A stretch of 64,000 bases of DNA, taken from contig JBNKWQ010000002.1 in assembly GCA_050299855.1 (NCBI GenBank), forward strand, positions 7,440-71,439. Direction: 5' to 3'. Below are positions 27,789-36,148 of this stretch, piece after piece (positions within the stretch are counted from its first letter, which is position 1; each line of letters starts with the position of its first letter). The notes beneath the pieces are model-generated. The model was not told the origin of the DNA, did not search any database, and was given only the letters and a program-made list of their open reading frames with translations. A program made the translations under genes and the position numbers. Origin of the DNA: Hahella sp050299855. GTDB lineage: Bacteria > Pseudomonadota > Gammaproteobacteria > Pseudomonadales > Oleiphilaceae.

Positions 27789-28153
27789 TAACTACCACCC
27801 AGAACAGATCATCATATAAATAAGTCCGACCACTGCCGCCTGCTTTTTTCAGACAGCGATCAGCCAGACCGCGCAGTTTAAGGTGCCCCTTTGACCTTGC
27901 CAAGCCAATCAGGACAAAACACCCGGACAAAAGGTTAAATTCCAATCAGTTTTCTCGTATTCTGCCTTTACAAAGGGTTTATAACGAGATTAAAATGCCC
28001 GCCCTTGTTTGTTTTGATACAAATTGGCTGATTTCATGTTTGGTCTGTCGCTATTTTATCCAGCATTCCAGAGCAAACATTGACTTGGTGACGGGAATAA
28101 AGTCCTGACCAAGATTCAACTTTTTAAGAGCTAAACTAAAGAGAGCAGATTCG

Positions 28154-28369
28154 ATGCCTTCGGTAAAAATTAAAGAAAACGAGCCATTTGACGTTGCACT
28201 GCGCCGTTTCAAGCGCTCATGCGAAAAAGCCGGCATTCTTTCAGAAGTACGTCGTCGCGAATTCTATGAGAAGCCAACTTCAGAGCGCAAACGCAAATTG
28301 GCAGCAGCAGTTAAGCGCCACGCGAAAAAAGTTCAGCGCGAACAGCGTCGCTTCGAGCGTCTGTACTAA
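28154..28369 (+). CDS. rpsU: 30S ribosomal protein S21
   Basis: A 71-residue highly basic protein starting PSVKIKENEPFDVALRRFKR and ending RRFERLY, as in E. coli S21. It is the first gene of the macromolecular synthesis cluster (rpsU-yqeY-dnaG-rpoD). A large hairpin separates it from the next gene. Confidence 0.97.
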   Translation: MPSVKIKENEPFDVALRRFKRSCEKAGILSEVRRREFYEKPTSERKRKLAAAVKRHAKKVQREQRRFERLY

Positions 28370-28393
28370 GCACTAGTACTTCCAATACTTCGG

Positions 28394-28436
28394 TAGCCCA
28401 ACTGGCCAATATCCTGGATATTGGCCAGTTGGGCTA
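28394..28436 (+). terminator. 43-nt near-perfect palindrome behind rpsU
   Basis: Bases 28394-28414 are the exact reverse complement of 28416-28436 around a single central T. The stem has 21 bp (TAGCCCAACTGGCCAATATCC). Only a weak TATTGTTGTTT follows, so it may attenuate rather than fully terminate, or mark an RNA-processing site as between rpsU and dnaG in E. coli. Confidence 0.7.
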
Positions 28437-28504
28437 TTGTTGTTTAAGGCGTAAAATCTAATCATCACTTCACCTTTCTACAGCATAATCAATCAGGCAA
28501 CACT

Positions 28505-28948
28505 ATGAGTTTGAAAGATCTGATCACCGAAGCAATGAAAAACGCTATGCGGAACAAAGACAAAGAGCGTCTGGGCGCTATTCGACTGATCCTTTCAGAA
28601 ATCAAGCGCGTCGAAGTTGACGAGCGTATTGAAGTGGCCGATGACCGGGTTCTTGCTATCCTGGATAAGATGACCAAGCAGCGCAAAGATTCCATCACCC
28701 AGTTCCAGGCCGCCAACCGCGACGATCTGGTGGCCATCGAACAGAAGGAACTGGATGTAATTTCCGACTTCCTGCCGGAAGCGCTCAGCGAAGACGAAAT
28801 CAAGCAGATTATTCAGGACGCTGTCGCCAAATCAGGCGCCGCCAGCATGCAGGACATGGGCAAAGTCATGGGCTTGGTTAAACCGCAAGTTCAAGGCCGC
28901 GCAGATATGGGTACTATTAGCCAACTGGTGAAAGCCGCCCTTAGCTAA
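28505..28948 (+). CDS. GatB/YqeY domain protein
   Basis: A 147-residue protein with the YqeY fold, related to the tRNA-binding tail of GatB: SLKDLITEAMKNAMRNKDKERL, the central IEQKELDVISDFLPE and the C-terminal MGLVKPQVQGRADMG. YqeY commonly lies between rpsU and dnaG. Its function is not established; tRNA binding is inferred from GatB. Confidence 0.92.
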   Translation: MSLKDLITEAMKNAMRNKDKERLGAIRLILSEIKRVEVDERIEVADDRVLAILDKMTKQRKDSITQFQAANRDDLVAIEQKELDVISDFLPEALSEDEIKQIIQDAVAKSGAASMQDMGKVMGLVKPQVQGRADMGTISQLVKAALS

Positions 28949-29055
28949 ACACCCTTTAGCCGCATTCGGGACATTCAGAAACATCCCTCATGCGGCTGAC
29001 CTGTGCTACCCTTTTTGTTGATCCCACTTGGCTTCGCAGGTTGAACTCATTCATT

Positions 29056-30822
29056 ATGTCGTCCGGGCTTATCCCACAATCCTTTGTCGAAGATCTGCTC
29101 TCTCGTGTTGATCTGGCGAGCCTTATCGCCGAGCACGTGCAACTCAAGAAAACTGGCGGAACCTATCAGGGATGCTGCCCGTTTCATGACGAAAAAACGC
29201 CCTCGTTCCACGTCTATAACGAAGCCAACCCAGCCCACTATCATTGTTACGGTTGCGGCGCCCACGGCGATGCCATCAATTTCCTGAAAGAATCCAGCCA
29301 TCTAAGCTTTAATGATGCCGTCGAAGCACTGGCCAAACGCTACGGTCTCGAAATCCCCCGAGATCCTATTGCCCAACAAAATATAAACAAGCACAAGCCA
29401 CTGTATGATGCATCCTCTTTCGCTGCACAGGCTTTTCAGCAGGCCTTAGCTAATCACCCGCAAAGGGACGTAGCCCAGAGCTACCTGAAAAATAGAGGCG
29501 TATCTTCGGAAATGATCAGCCTTTATGGCATCGGCTTTGCCCCTCCAGGCCGCAATTTTTTGCAAGAACAATGCTCAGGGGGGCAGCTCTCAGCCCTGCA
29601 GGAGGTGCGCCTGATCGGTGAAAAAGAAGGGCGTCGCTACGAACTTTTCCAAAACCGGCTCATGTTCCCCATTCGCGACAGCCGAGGACGCACCGTTGCC
29701 TTTGGTGGCAGAACCCTGGGACAAGACCGCAGCAAGTACATTAATAGCCCGGAAAACCCCATTTTCCATAAAAGCATGCAACTATATGGTCTATGGGAAG
29801 CCCGCAAGCAATCTAAATCTCTCAATCAACTGATCGTAGTTGAAGGCTACCTGGATGTGGTCTCCCTGGCCCAGTTTGGCATTTCTAATGCCGTCGCCGC
29901 CATGGGCACCGCCACCAATGAAGAAAACCTTTCCAACCTGCTGGCTACCGCACCGGATATCGTATTTTGCTTTGACGGAGATAAAGCCGGGCTGGCGGCA
30001 GCCAACAAGGCACTACACAACCTGCTCCCGCTCTACAGAGACGGGCACAAAGTCTCCTTTCTGATTCTCCCTGAGGGTGAAGACCCTGACAGCCTGGTAC
30101 GCAAAGAAGGCGGGGATTCTTTTGCCGAAAGAATTGCAAATGCCAAACCACTATCAGAGTTTTTCTTTACATCGCTATCCCAAAAACTGGATCTAAGCGT
30201 TGCTGAAGACAAAGGCATACTAAATCAAACCGCCCGAGAGGCGTTGCAGAAGATCCAGGCACCTATTCTCAAAGACGCCTTGTTCCAACGCTTGCGCGAC
30301 CTTACCCGCTCTCCCAAATGGGAACCCCGTGGCAAAAATCAGAAGACATGGCAGCGCAACAACGATCTTCCGGCAGAAGAAACCCTGCCCGTGCCGGATC
30401 GAATTGCCGCCAGAGTCTGCCTCGGGCTTTATGCCAATCCGGCATGGGCCAAGGAAATTGCAGGCACTTTGATATTTGAAATGAATGACAAATCCATGGC
30501 ACCACTAAAGCTGTTTCTGCAGTGGTTGCTTGACGAAGGCATCAATACACGCGAGGACCTACTATTTCGCTTAGCAACCGATAGACGCCAAAAGCAGCGA
30601 TTTAAGAACCTTTTCGCTGCACTTGAGCACATATTCAGTGACTCGGAAATCATACAAGAGGCCCAGAGTTCGCTAGATACGCTCAAGAGAAAGTTCTTCG
30701 ACCTCACTTTCGACAAACTCCAGCAATCCCTGCAGGACAACCCGTCAGACGAAACCCTGAGAGCGCAACTGAGGTCACTCACTAAGGAAAAGAACATCAT
30801 GACAGCCAGTAAGAAAAAATAG
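29056..30822 (+). CDS. dnaG: DNA primase
   Basis: A 588-residue primase. It has a CHC2 zinc finger (CCPFHDEKTPSFHV...CYGCGAHGD, residues ~40-65), a catalytic core with the TOPRIM motif VVEGYLDVV and FCFDGDKAG, and a C-terminal DnaB-binding domain. It makes RNA primers for replication. ATG 29056 gives the usual N-terminus (MSSGLIPQSFVEDLLSRVDL); ATG 28990 adds an unrelated extension. Confidence 0.96.
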   Translation: MSSGLIPQSFVEDLLSRVDLASLIAEHVQLKKTGGTYQGCCPFHDEKTPSFHVYNEANPAHYHCYGCGAHGDAINFLKESSHLSFNDAVEALAKRYGLEIPRDPIAQQNINKHKPLYDASSFAAQAFQQALANHPQRDVAQSYLKNRGVSSEMISLYGIGFAPPGRNFLQEQCSGGQLSALQEVRLIGEKEGRRYELFQNRLMFPIRDSRGRTVAFGGRTLGQDRSKYINSPENPIFHKSMQLYGLWEARKQSKSLNQLIVVEGYLDVVSLAQFGISNAVAAMGTATNEENLSNLLATAPDIVFCFDGDKAGLAAANKALHNLLPLYRDGHKVSFLILPEGEDPDSLVRKEGGDSFAERIANAKPLSEFFFTSLSQKLDLSVAEDKGILNQTAREALQKIQAPILKDALFQRLRDLTRSPKWEPRGKNQKTWQRNNDLPAEETLPVPDRIAARVCLGLYANPAWAKEIAGTLIFEMNDKSMAPLKLFLQWLLDEGINTREDLLFRLATDRRQKQRFKNLFAALEHIFSDSEIIQEAQSSLDTLKRKFFDLTFDKLQQSLQDNPSDETLRAQLRSLTKEKNIMTASKKK

Positions 30823-30944
30823 GCATCCGGACCTTGAAAATTTTTTAATCAACTCCACATTGGATTCCTAGCGCAAAAATAGCATACAGGCTATAATGGC
30901 TGTTTGATTTTTCCCCATTAAGCCACCGAATTTATAGGGTGACT

Positions 30945-32873
30945 ATGTCAGGCAATTCCCGAAAATCCCGTTTAAAAGAGCTCATCGCCCGAGGCAAGGA
31001 ACAAGGTTACCTTACATACGCTGAAGTTAATGACCATCTACCCGAAGATATTGCCGATCCTGACCAGGTTGAAGATATCATCCGCATGATCAACGATATG
31101 GGGATTCTGGTTTCAGAAGAAGCCCCTGACGCGGACACCCTGCTGATTACAGATGGCGACTCAGCGACGGACGAAACAGCTGCTGCAGAAGCAGCGGCGG
31201 CCTTAGCCTCCGTTGAGAATGACGTTGGACGGACTACCGATCCTGTCCGCATGTATATGCGGGAAATGGGGACTGTAGAGCTGCTAACGCGTGAAGGCGA
31301 AATTCAGATCGCCAAGCGTATTGAAGAAGGCCTGCGTGATGTGATGGCTGCGCTCGTATATTTCCCGGGCACAATCAGTAAAATTCTGGCCGCCTACAAT
31401 GCAACTTTAGGCGAGGAAGGCACTCGCCTTAGCGACGTAATTACCGGCTTCCTTGATCCCGTTGATGACGACAGCATTCCTCAAGCCGCCACTGCCAAAA
31501 TACAAGATGAAGACGACGATGAAGAAGTCGAAGTAGTTGCCCCCAAGGGCAAAGATCAGGACAAGGACAAGGACAAGGCAAAAGCCAAAGAGGGTGAAGA
31601 GGAAGAGGAAGAGGACGAAGAAAGCGACTCCGACGATTCTGATGACGAGACCGATAGCGGCCCTGACCCAGAGCTCGCGAGGATACGTTTCACAGCATTA
31701 GCTGACGCCTATGCCGTTGTCGAGGCTGCCATTGCCAAACATGGTCGCAGCCACGCCAAGACTCTCGAAGCATTTGAAGCCCTGAGCGAACTCTTTGCGC
31801 CATTCAAACTGGCACAAAAGCAGTTTGACGAAATGGTCAGCAATATTCGCACTACCAACGATTCCGTGCGTCACTATGAGCGCGAGATCATGCGCATTTG
31901 TACCCGTGAATGCCAGATGCCCAGAAAGAATTTCATCAAGTCTTTCCCCGGCAATGAGACCAACCCAGACTGGGTCAAGGAACAAAGCAAAGGTGGTGAC
32001 GGTTGGGCACAAATGCTGGCCAACCGTGAAGAAGACATTACCCGGCTGCAGCGTCGCGTTCTGATCATCCAGAATGACGCTGATCTGCAGGTCTCTGAAA
32101 TCAAAGAAATTCATCGCCGCATTTCCATTGGTGAAGCCAAGGCAAGACGTGCGAAGAAAGAAATGGTTGAGGCCAACCTGCGTCTGGTTATCTCGATCGC
32201 TAAAAAATACACCAACCGTGGCTTGCAGTTCCTTGATCTGATCCAGGAAGGCAACATCGGTCTGATGAAAGCAGTCGACAAGTTCGAATATCGTCGTGGT
32301 TATAAGTTCTCCACTTATGCCACTTGGTGGATTCGCCAGGCGATCACACGATCTATTGCTGACCAGGCTAGAACCATCCGTATTCCGGTTCATATGATTG
32401 AGACCATTAACAAGCTCAATCGCATCTCCCGTCAGATGCTTCAGGAGATGGGTCGCGAGGCCACACCCGAAGAGCTGGCGAAGAAAATGGACATGCCGGA
32501 AGACAAGGTTCGCAAGGTTCTGAAAATTGCCAAAGAACCAATCTCCATGGAAACCCCGATCGGGGACGATGAAGATTCGCACTTGGGCGATTTTATCGAA
32601 GACTCCCACGCGGAATCTCCGATAGACACTGCCACCTCAGAAGGCCTGAAGGAATCGACCCGTCGCGTCCTCGCCGGCCTGACCGCGAGAGAAGCAAAAG
32701 TGCTGCGTATGCGTTTCGGTATCGAAATGAATACGGACCACACCCTGGAAGAAGTCGGCAAACAGTTCGACGTCACCCGGGAACGGATTCGTCAGATAGA
32801 AGCCAAAGCCTTACGCAAGTTGCGTCACCCGAGCCGCTCAGACCACCTGCGCAGCTTCATCGACGAACAGTAA
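30945..32873 (+). CDS. rpoD: RNA polymerase primary sigma factor (sigma-70)
   Basis: A 642-residue sigma-70. It shows region 1.1 (GKEQGYLTYAEVNDHLPEDI), region 1.2 (DPVRMYMREMG), a long acidic/Lys-rich non-conserved insert (~190-245), region 2 (RLVISIAKKYTNRGLQFLDL, YATWWIRQAI), region 3 and region 4 (FDVTRERIRQIEAKALRKL). ATG 30945 is chosen over GTG 30939 by comparison with RpoD N-termini. Confidence 0.97.
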   Translation: MSGNSRKSRLKELIARGKEQGYLTYAEVNDHLPEDIADPDQVEDIIRMINDMGILVSEEAPDADTLLITDGDSATDETAAAEAAAALASVENDVGRTTDPVRMYMREMGTVELLTREGEIQIAKRIEEGLRDVMAALVYFPGTISKILAAYNATLGEEGTRLSDVITGFLDPVDDDSIPQAATAKIQDEDDDEEVEVVAPKGKDQDKDKDKAKAKEGEEEEEEDEESDSDDSDDETDSGPDPELARIRFTALADAYAVVEAAIAKHGRSHAKTLEAFEALSELFAPFKLAQKQFDEMVSNIRTTNDSVRHYEREIMRICTRECQMPRKNFIKSFPGNETNPDWVKEQSKGGDGWAQMLANREEDITRLQRRVLIIQNDADLQVSEIKEIHRRISIGEAKARRAKKEMVEANLRLVISIAKKYTNRGLQFLDLIQEGNIGLMKAVDKFEYRRGYKFSTYATWWIRQAITRSIADQARTIRIPVHMIETINKLNRISRQMLQEMGREATPEELAKKMDMPEDKVRKVLKIAKEPISMETPIGDDEDSHLGDFIEDSHAESPIDTATSEGLKESTRRVLAGLTAREAKVLRMRFGIEMNTDHTLEEVGKQFDVTRERIRQIEAKALRKLRHPSRSDHLRSFIDEQ

Positions 32874-32882
32874 ACAAGCACT

Positions 32883-32917
32883 GGCGCCAAGCATACTCCA
32901 TGAGTATAATTGGCGCC
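32883..32917 (+). terminator. Terminator of rpoD
   Basis: GGCGCCAA-GC-ATACTC / GAGTAT-AA-TTGGCGCC forms a long stem with a CAT loop and one symmetric internal bulge, immediately behind the rpoD stop, followed by CTCTT. Confidence 0.85.
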
Positions 32918-32963
32918 CTCTTCAAAGACCCTCTCTTAAATCTTTCTGATTCAGAGCAGGGTT

Positions 32964-33083
32964 TTGCACAGCCTGGGGCGATCAGACAAGGCGTAAATTT
33001 TAGGATCAAGGGAGTGTACATAAAGTACATGACCACGGAGTATAAAACTTGCTACGCAGGATTATCGCTTCAGACGACGTAAA
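32964..33083 (+). repeat. 120-nt imperfect palindromic repeat, copy 1
   Basis: Begins TTGCACAGCCTGGGGCGATC and ends near ATCGCTTCAGACG. The two ends are imperfect inverse copies (CTGGGGCGAT / ATCGCTTCAG), and the centre is a small palindrome TGTAC-ATAAA-GTACA. Copy 2 follows without a gap. Confidence 0.8.
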
Positions 33084-33204
33084 TTGCACAGTCTGAGGTG
33101 ATCAGGCAAGGCATGAAGTTTTTTGAAAAAGGGAGTGTACATCTGGTACATGACCGCAGGGCAAAAAACTTTATAACGCTGAATGATCGCTTCAGACGAA
33201 GCAA
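33084..33204 (+). repeat. 120-nt imperfect palindromic repeat, copy 2
   Basis: Begins TTGCACAGTCTGAGGTGATC, exactly 120 bases after copy 1. It has the same centre (TGTACATCTGGTACATGACC) and the same end (GATCGCTTCAGACG). It ends four bases before the tRNA. Confidence 0.8.
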
Positions 33205-33208
33205 GAAA

Positions 33209-33285
<77 letters not shown>

Positions 33286-33542
33286 TTTTTTCTTCTTAAA
33301 GTCAGTGATTTACTGCAACACTGAAAATCAGACTCCTATCTAAATAAAAGTGCCCACAAAGTGTCAGCGCAAAATGGTGTTTGATTTTAGCCAGAGTGTA
33401 TTTCTCGTCACTTATCGGCTAGGTGCTAACATATGGTAGCTGCTGTAATTATTGTTGTACGGTCAATGGAGTTCTAACATTCGTCACGCTGGTAGAACTT
33501 GTTACGAGTCCAGCACACAGTGAGCAATCATGCTAGCGCTTG
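33286..33542. other. Non-coding stretch behind the tRNA
   Basis: I see no reading frame with protein character here. The first bases (TTTTTTCTTCTT) probably terminate the tRNA transcript. Base composition is more AT-rich than the neighbours, consistent with acquired DNA. Confidence 0.5.
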
Positions 33543-33725
33543 TTATAAGCTAATTTTCGCGTATACAACCGTATTATCTATTTCACCACTTGGGAGTTTA
33601 CGGTGATTACGTAATTTTCCCTCGCACGTGAAGCCACAACGTTCTGCCACTGCAAGACTTTTTATATTGCCTTCTGCCGCTTTAATTTCAACACGCTTAG
33701 CTTTTAGCTCATTGACAGCGTATTG
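33543..33725 (-). pseudogene. GNAT acetyltransferase remnant (C-terminal ~60 residues)
   Basis: Read leftward, this stretch encodes AVNELKAKRVEIKAAEGNIK followed by SLAVAERCGFTCEGKLRNH and a tail ending AKISL. It is the C-terminal part of a RimJ/RimL-type acetyltransferase (N-x-x-S-x-x-V-A-E-x-x-G-F). A stop codon (33726-33728) truncates it upstream and the N-terminal half is missing. It has no start codon and is not expected to be functional. Confidence 0.75.
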
Positions 33726-33739
33726 TTAATCCAAGGGAT

Positions 33740-33767
33740 GGTGTCAGCCTCGCAGAGGCCAGACACC
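33740..33767. repeat. Short hairpin in islet
   Basis: GGTGTC-A-GCCTC-GCA-GAGGC-CA-GACACC folds into an interrupted 11-bp stem between the GNAT remnant and the hydrolase. Its role is unknown; it may be a terminator or an element end. Confidence 0.45.
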
Positions 33768-33871
33768 TGTATGTCCTGGCGAAAACCTCTGTCATAAGGA
33801 TTTAGGATGGCTCGTCATACTGGTCCCAATAAAAATCTTTGGAGTACCGCCCCTTGAGAATGAGCCTGAGG

Positions 33872-34813
33872 TTAGTCCTTAAGGTGGGAGACGATGAACT
33901 CGGACATCATCGCCATGGCGTGTTCCGCAGCTTCAAGCTGGGCGAATCCGTTTGGAAAGACATGGGGCATGGCCTCCCAGATGTGTGTAGTGATGGTTGC
34001 TCCTGCTTCAAGTGCCCGTTTGGCGAATTCCAGAGTGTCGCTAAGCAATATTTCGGCGGTACCAACATGAATCTGCAAAGGCGGCAATCCCTCATGCAGG
34101 CCGAACAGTGGTGAAGCGACCGGGTCGCGAGGGTCGTGACCCGCCAGGTAATGATACGCCAAGGCCTCCAGGCCAGCGCGTGTCAGAAACAACTCTTCTT
34201 CGGCTAGCGCTTCGTGACTATCGCCTGTTAGAGTGAGGTCAGTCCATGGAGACATGATTGCGCAACAGGCTGGCGCAATCCCATGTACCGAGTTCGGGTC
34301 GTCACTGATCCAGGCCGCCAGTGAAAGTGAAAGTCCACCTCCTGCGGAATCACCTACGACCACAATCTGCCGATACCCGGCCTCAACCAACCCGACATAA
34401 ACAGCTTTTACGTGGTTAAGTGCTGTGGGAAACGGGTGTTCGGGCGCAAGCCCATAGTCCGCGACATATGCATCCAGGCCGGTTCTGGCGGCGAACTGCC
34501 CGGCCAAGTGCCGGTACGCGTTTGCGGTACCGACAACATAGCCACCCCCGTGCAGATAGAGGATGACCGCGCTCGATTTCGGTTGTTTTAGTCGACACCA
34601 GGTACCGGGTACACCGCCCACGGTCTCTGCTTGATACTTCACTCCTGCGGCGACAGGTGTTATCTCCATCATCTGATCAAAACTATCACGTGCCTGAGGC
34701 CCCTCCAACATGCCTTTGACCGGGGCCAACTGCAAACGAATGGCAGAGAGCTCGATAAGGTCTGTGTCGCTTACCTGATGATTGATGAACCGCTCGTTAA
34801 GTCCTTTAAACAA
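33872..34813 (-). CDS. Alpha/beta hydrolase, hormone-sensitive-lipase (acetyl-esterase) type
   Basis: A 313-residue esterase with the HSL oxyanion motif HGGGYVVG and nucleophile elbow GDSAGGG, an Asp segment after PPLQIHVGTAEILL and the catalytic His in EAMPHVF. It hydrolyses short acyl esters; the substrate is unknown. TTG 34813 is preferred because GAGGAG lies seven bases upstream; GTG 34843 would overlap that site. It lies in an islet between the tRNA and the stress protein, beside remnants of mobile DNA. Confidence 0.85.
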   Translation of the reverse strand: MFKGLNERFINHQVSDTDLIELSAIRLQLAPVKGMLEGPQARDSFDQMMEITPVAAGVKYQAETVGGVPGTWCRLKQPKSSAVILYLHGGGYVVGTANAYRHLAGQFAARTGLDAYVADYGLAPEHPFPTALNHVKAVYVGLVEAGYRQIVVVGDSAGGGLSLSLAAWISDDPNSVHGIAPACCAIMSPWTDLTLTGDSHEALAEEELFLTRAGLEALAYHYLAGHDPRDPVASPLFGLHEGLPPLQIHVGTAEILLSDTLEFAKRALEAGATITTHIWEAMPHVFPNGFAQLEAAEHAMAMMSEFIVSHLKD

Positions 34814-34886
34814 ATTTTTACTCCTCTGTAATTCGAACAACACGCAGTTGACGGTATAAAAAGCTGCTCAGGGTCAGGTGTAATGA

Positions 34887-35004
34887 GATGACTCGCCTCC
34901 AATCCTACATATAGGATGAAGGTAACCAAACCCAACGGAGGCGAATCATCATGGCTATCAAAACACTGGGCGTAGATATTGGAAAGAGCATGCCGTCATA
35001 TTAA
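34887..35004 (+). mobile_element. Truncated IS110-family element (left end and first 17 codons)
   Basis: ATG 34951 opens MAIKTLGVDIGKS, the start of an IS110-type DEDD transposase with its first catalytic Asp. It runs off after 13 matching residues into unrelated codons and a stop at 35002. Just upstream, GATGACTCGCCTCC (34887-34900) and GGAGGCGAATCATC (34937-34950) form a stem around an inner hairpin (ATCCTA/TAGGAT). In IS110 elements the region before the transposase encodes the guide (bridge) RNA, so this could be its remnant. The element is dead. Confidence 0.65.
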
Positions 35005-35144
35005 TTTACACAGCACACTCAACACCAATTTCCAACTCCCTCTAGGGCAGTCACTATTCGCCATAATTCCCCCAGAAGATCTGCAGATTTCCCCGCCATA
35101 CTCCTTATCTGAAGACCACAAAAACCATCTAAGGGAAGGCCGTT

Positions 35145-35363
35145 ATGAGATCACAAATACTTGAATTACTGTCACGAGGTGCAAAAAATGAAACTGAACT
35201 GGCGGCATTTTTTGGTGCCGAATCCATACTGGAGGTGATGGAATCCATTGAACTAATGATGGCTTGGGGGCTGGTTTCCAAACGCAGCCGACAGATTCAC
35301 GAGGGCAATAACGTTTTTCACTGGGACCAGGAATATATCTTCCAGGTAGATGTCGCTGCTTAA
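35145..35363 (+). CDS. Small winged-helix-like hypothetical protein
   Basis: A 72-residue protein starting RSQILELLSRGAKNETELAA with a predicted helix-turn-helix at its N-terminus, then MMAWGLVSKRSRQI and a beta-like end. AAGGGAAGG upstream is a good ribosome binding site. It resembles a small DNA-binding or adaptor protein, but I do not recognise a family. The stress-protein gene follows after 87 bases on the same strand. Confidence 0.6.
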   Translation: MRSQILELLSRGAKNETELAAFFGAESILEVMESIELMMAWGLVSKRSRQIHEGNNVFHWDQEYIFQVDVAA

Positions 35364-35450
35364 CCTGCTGAACAACCTGACGTGGATCAGCTTGAGGTGA
35401 CTCTGATTCCGCTATCCTAGATACATCTACTGCAGCAGGAGACATCCACC

Positions 35451-35933
35451 ATGCTACCTAAAGTCAAAACCATCTTATATGCCTCAGACCTTGGCAATCA
35501 CACTCGGCCGGCCATTAAAATGGCTGCCGCAGTTGCTTCCGGCCAAAAAGCTCGAATCATCTACCTTCATGTATTGGAGTCCATTAGTGGTACGGCAAAA
35601 TCCTTGGTGAGTTCTTATGTTTCTGAGGAGGAACTTAACCAGATTTTTACAGATAGCGTACAGAAAATGACGGAAAAAATGCGCGACAGAATCCAGAAAT
35701 TTCATGACGAAGAACTAACTGACGAAGACCGGGACCTGGAAACGAAAATCATGGTCAAAACCGGAAAAATCGAAGAAGTGATTCTGGATGTGGCAGAGCA
35801 GGAAAAAGCTGACCTCATTGTGATGGGAAGCCGTACCCATTCTGGAATAGGCCAATTCATGATGGGATCCAGTGCCAACAAAGTCATTCATACCAGTCAC
35901 ATTCCGGTATTGGTTGTCCCTATCAGAGATTGA
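35451..35933 (+). CDS. Universal stress protein (UspA family)
   Basis: A 160-residue protein with the UspA fold. It starts with TILYASDLGNHTRPAI and ends with the nucleotide-binding signature VMGSRTHSG...GSSANKVIHTSHIPVLVVP (G-x2-G-x9-G-S type), so it may bind ATP. CAGGAG precedes the ATG. It is convergent with the phnE-like gene. The specific role is unknown. Confidence 0.9.
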   Translation: MLPKVKTILYASDLGNHTRPAIKMAAAVASGQKARIIYLHVLESISGTAKSLVSSYVSEEELNQIFTDSVQKMTEKMRDRIQKFHDEELTDEDRDLETKIMVKTGKIEEVILDVAEQEKADLIVMGSRTHSGIGQFMMGSSANKVIHTSHIPVLVVPIRD

Positions 35934-36148
35934 TATAGCAACCCGAGCAGAGACCCGCTCCAGCATCAGCATGCCCGATGCTCGACCCGTCCCCGATTGC
36001 CGGCAAGGGGTTTATCCATCTTATATCTCCAAATGGGGGGGGCGAAGAATTTCCCTCCCTTTGTTATTTTCAGGACTGAGGATAACGAAACTGTGGAGAC
36101 CTACTCAATGACTTTAATGAAAGACCGGCCTCCATCGAGGAGTGGGAG

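Noticed and set aside
31698..32609. Long leftward reading frame (303 codons) inside rpoD
   Set aside because: It lies entirely antisense to highly conserved sigma-70 regions and is a by-product of their codon pattern. The same applies to long antisense frames in mnmH/selD (40057-41444), phnD (38576-39238) and the Rhs tip (56283-57110).
33726..33780. GTTAATCC plus hairpin as an integron attC site
   Set aside because: The conserved core sites at both ends (RYYYAAC / GTTRRRY pairing) cannot be matched and there is no cassette array or integrase.
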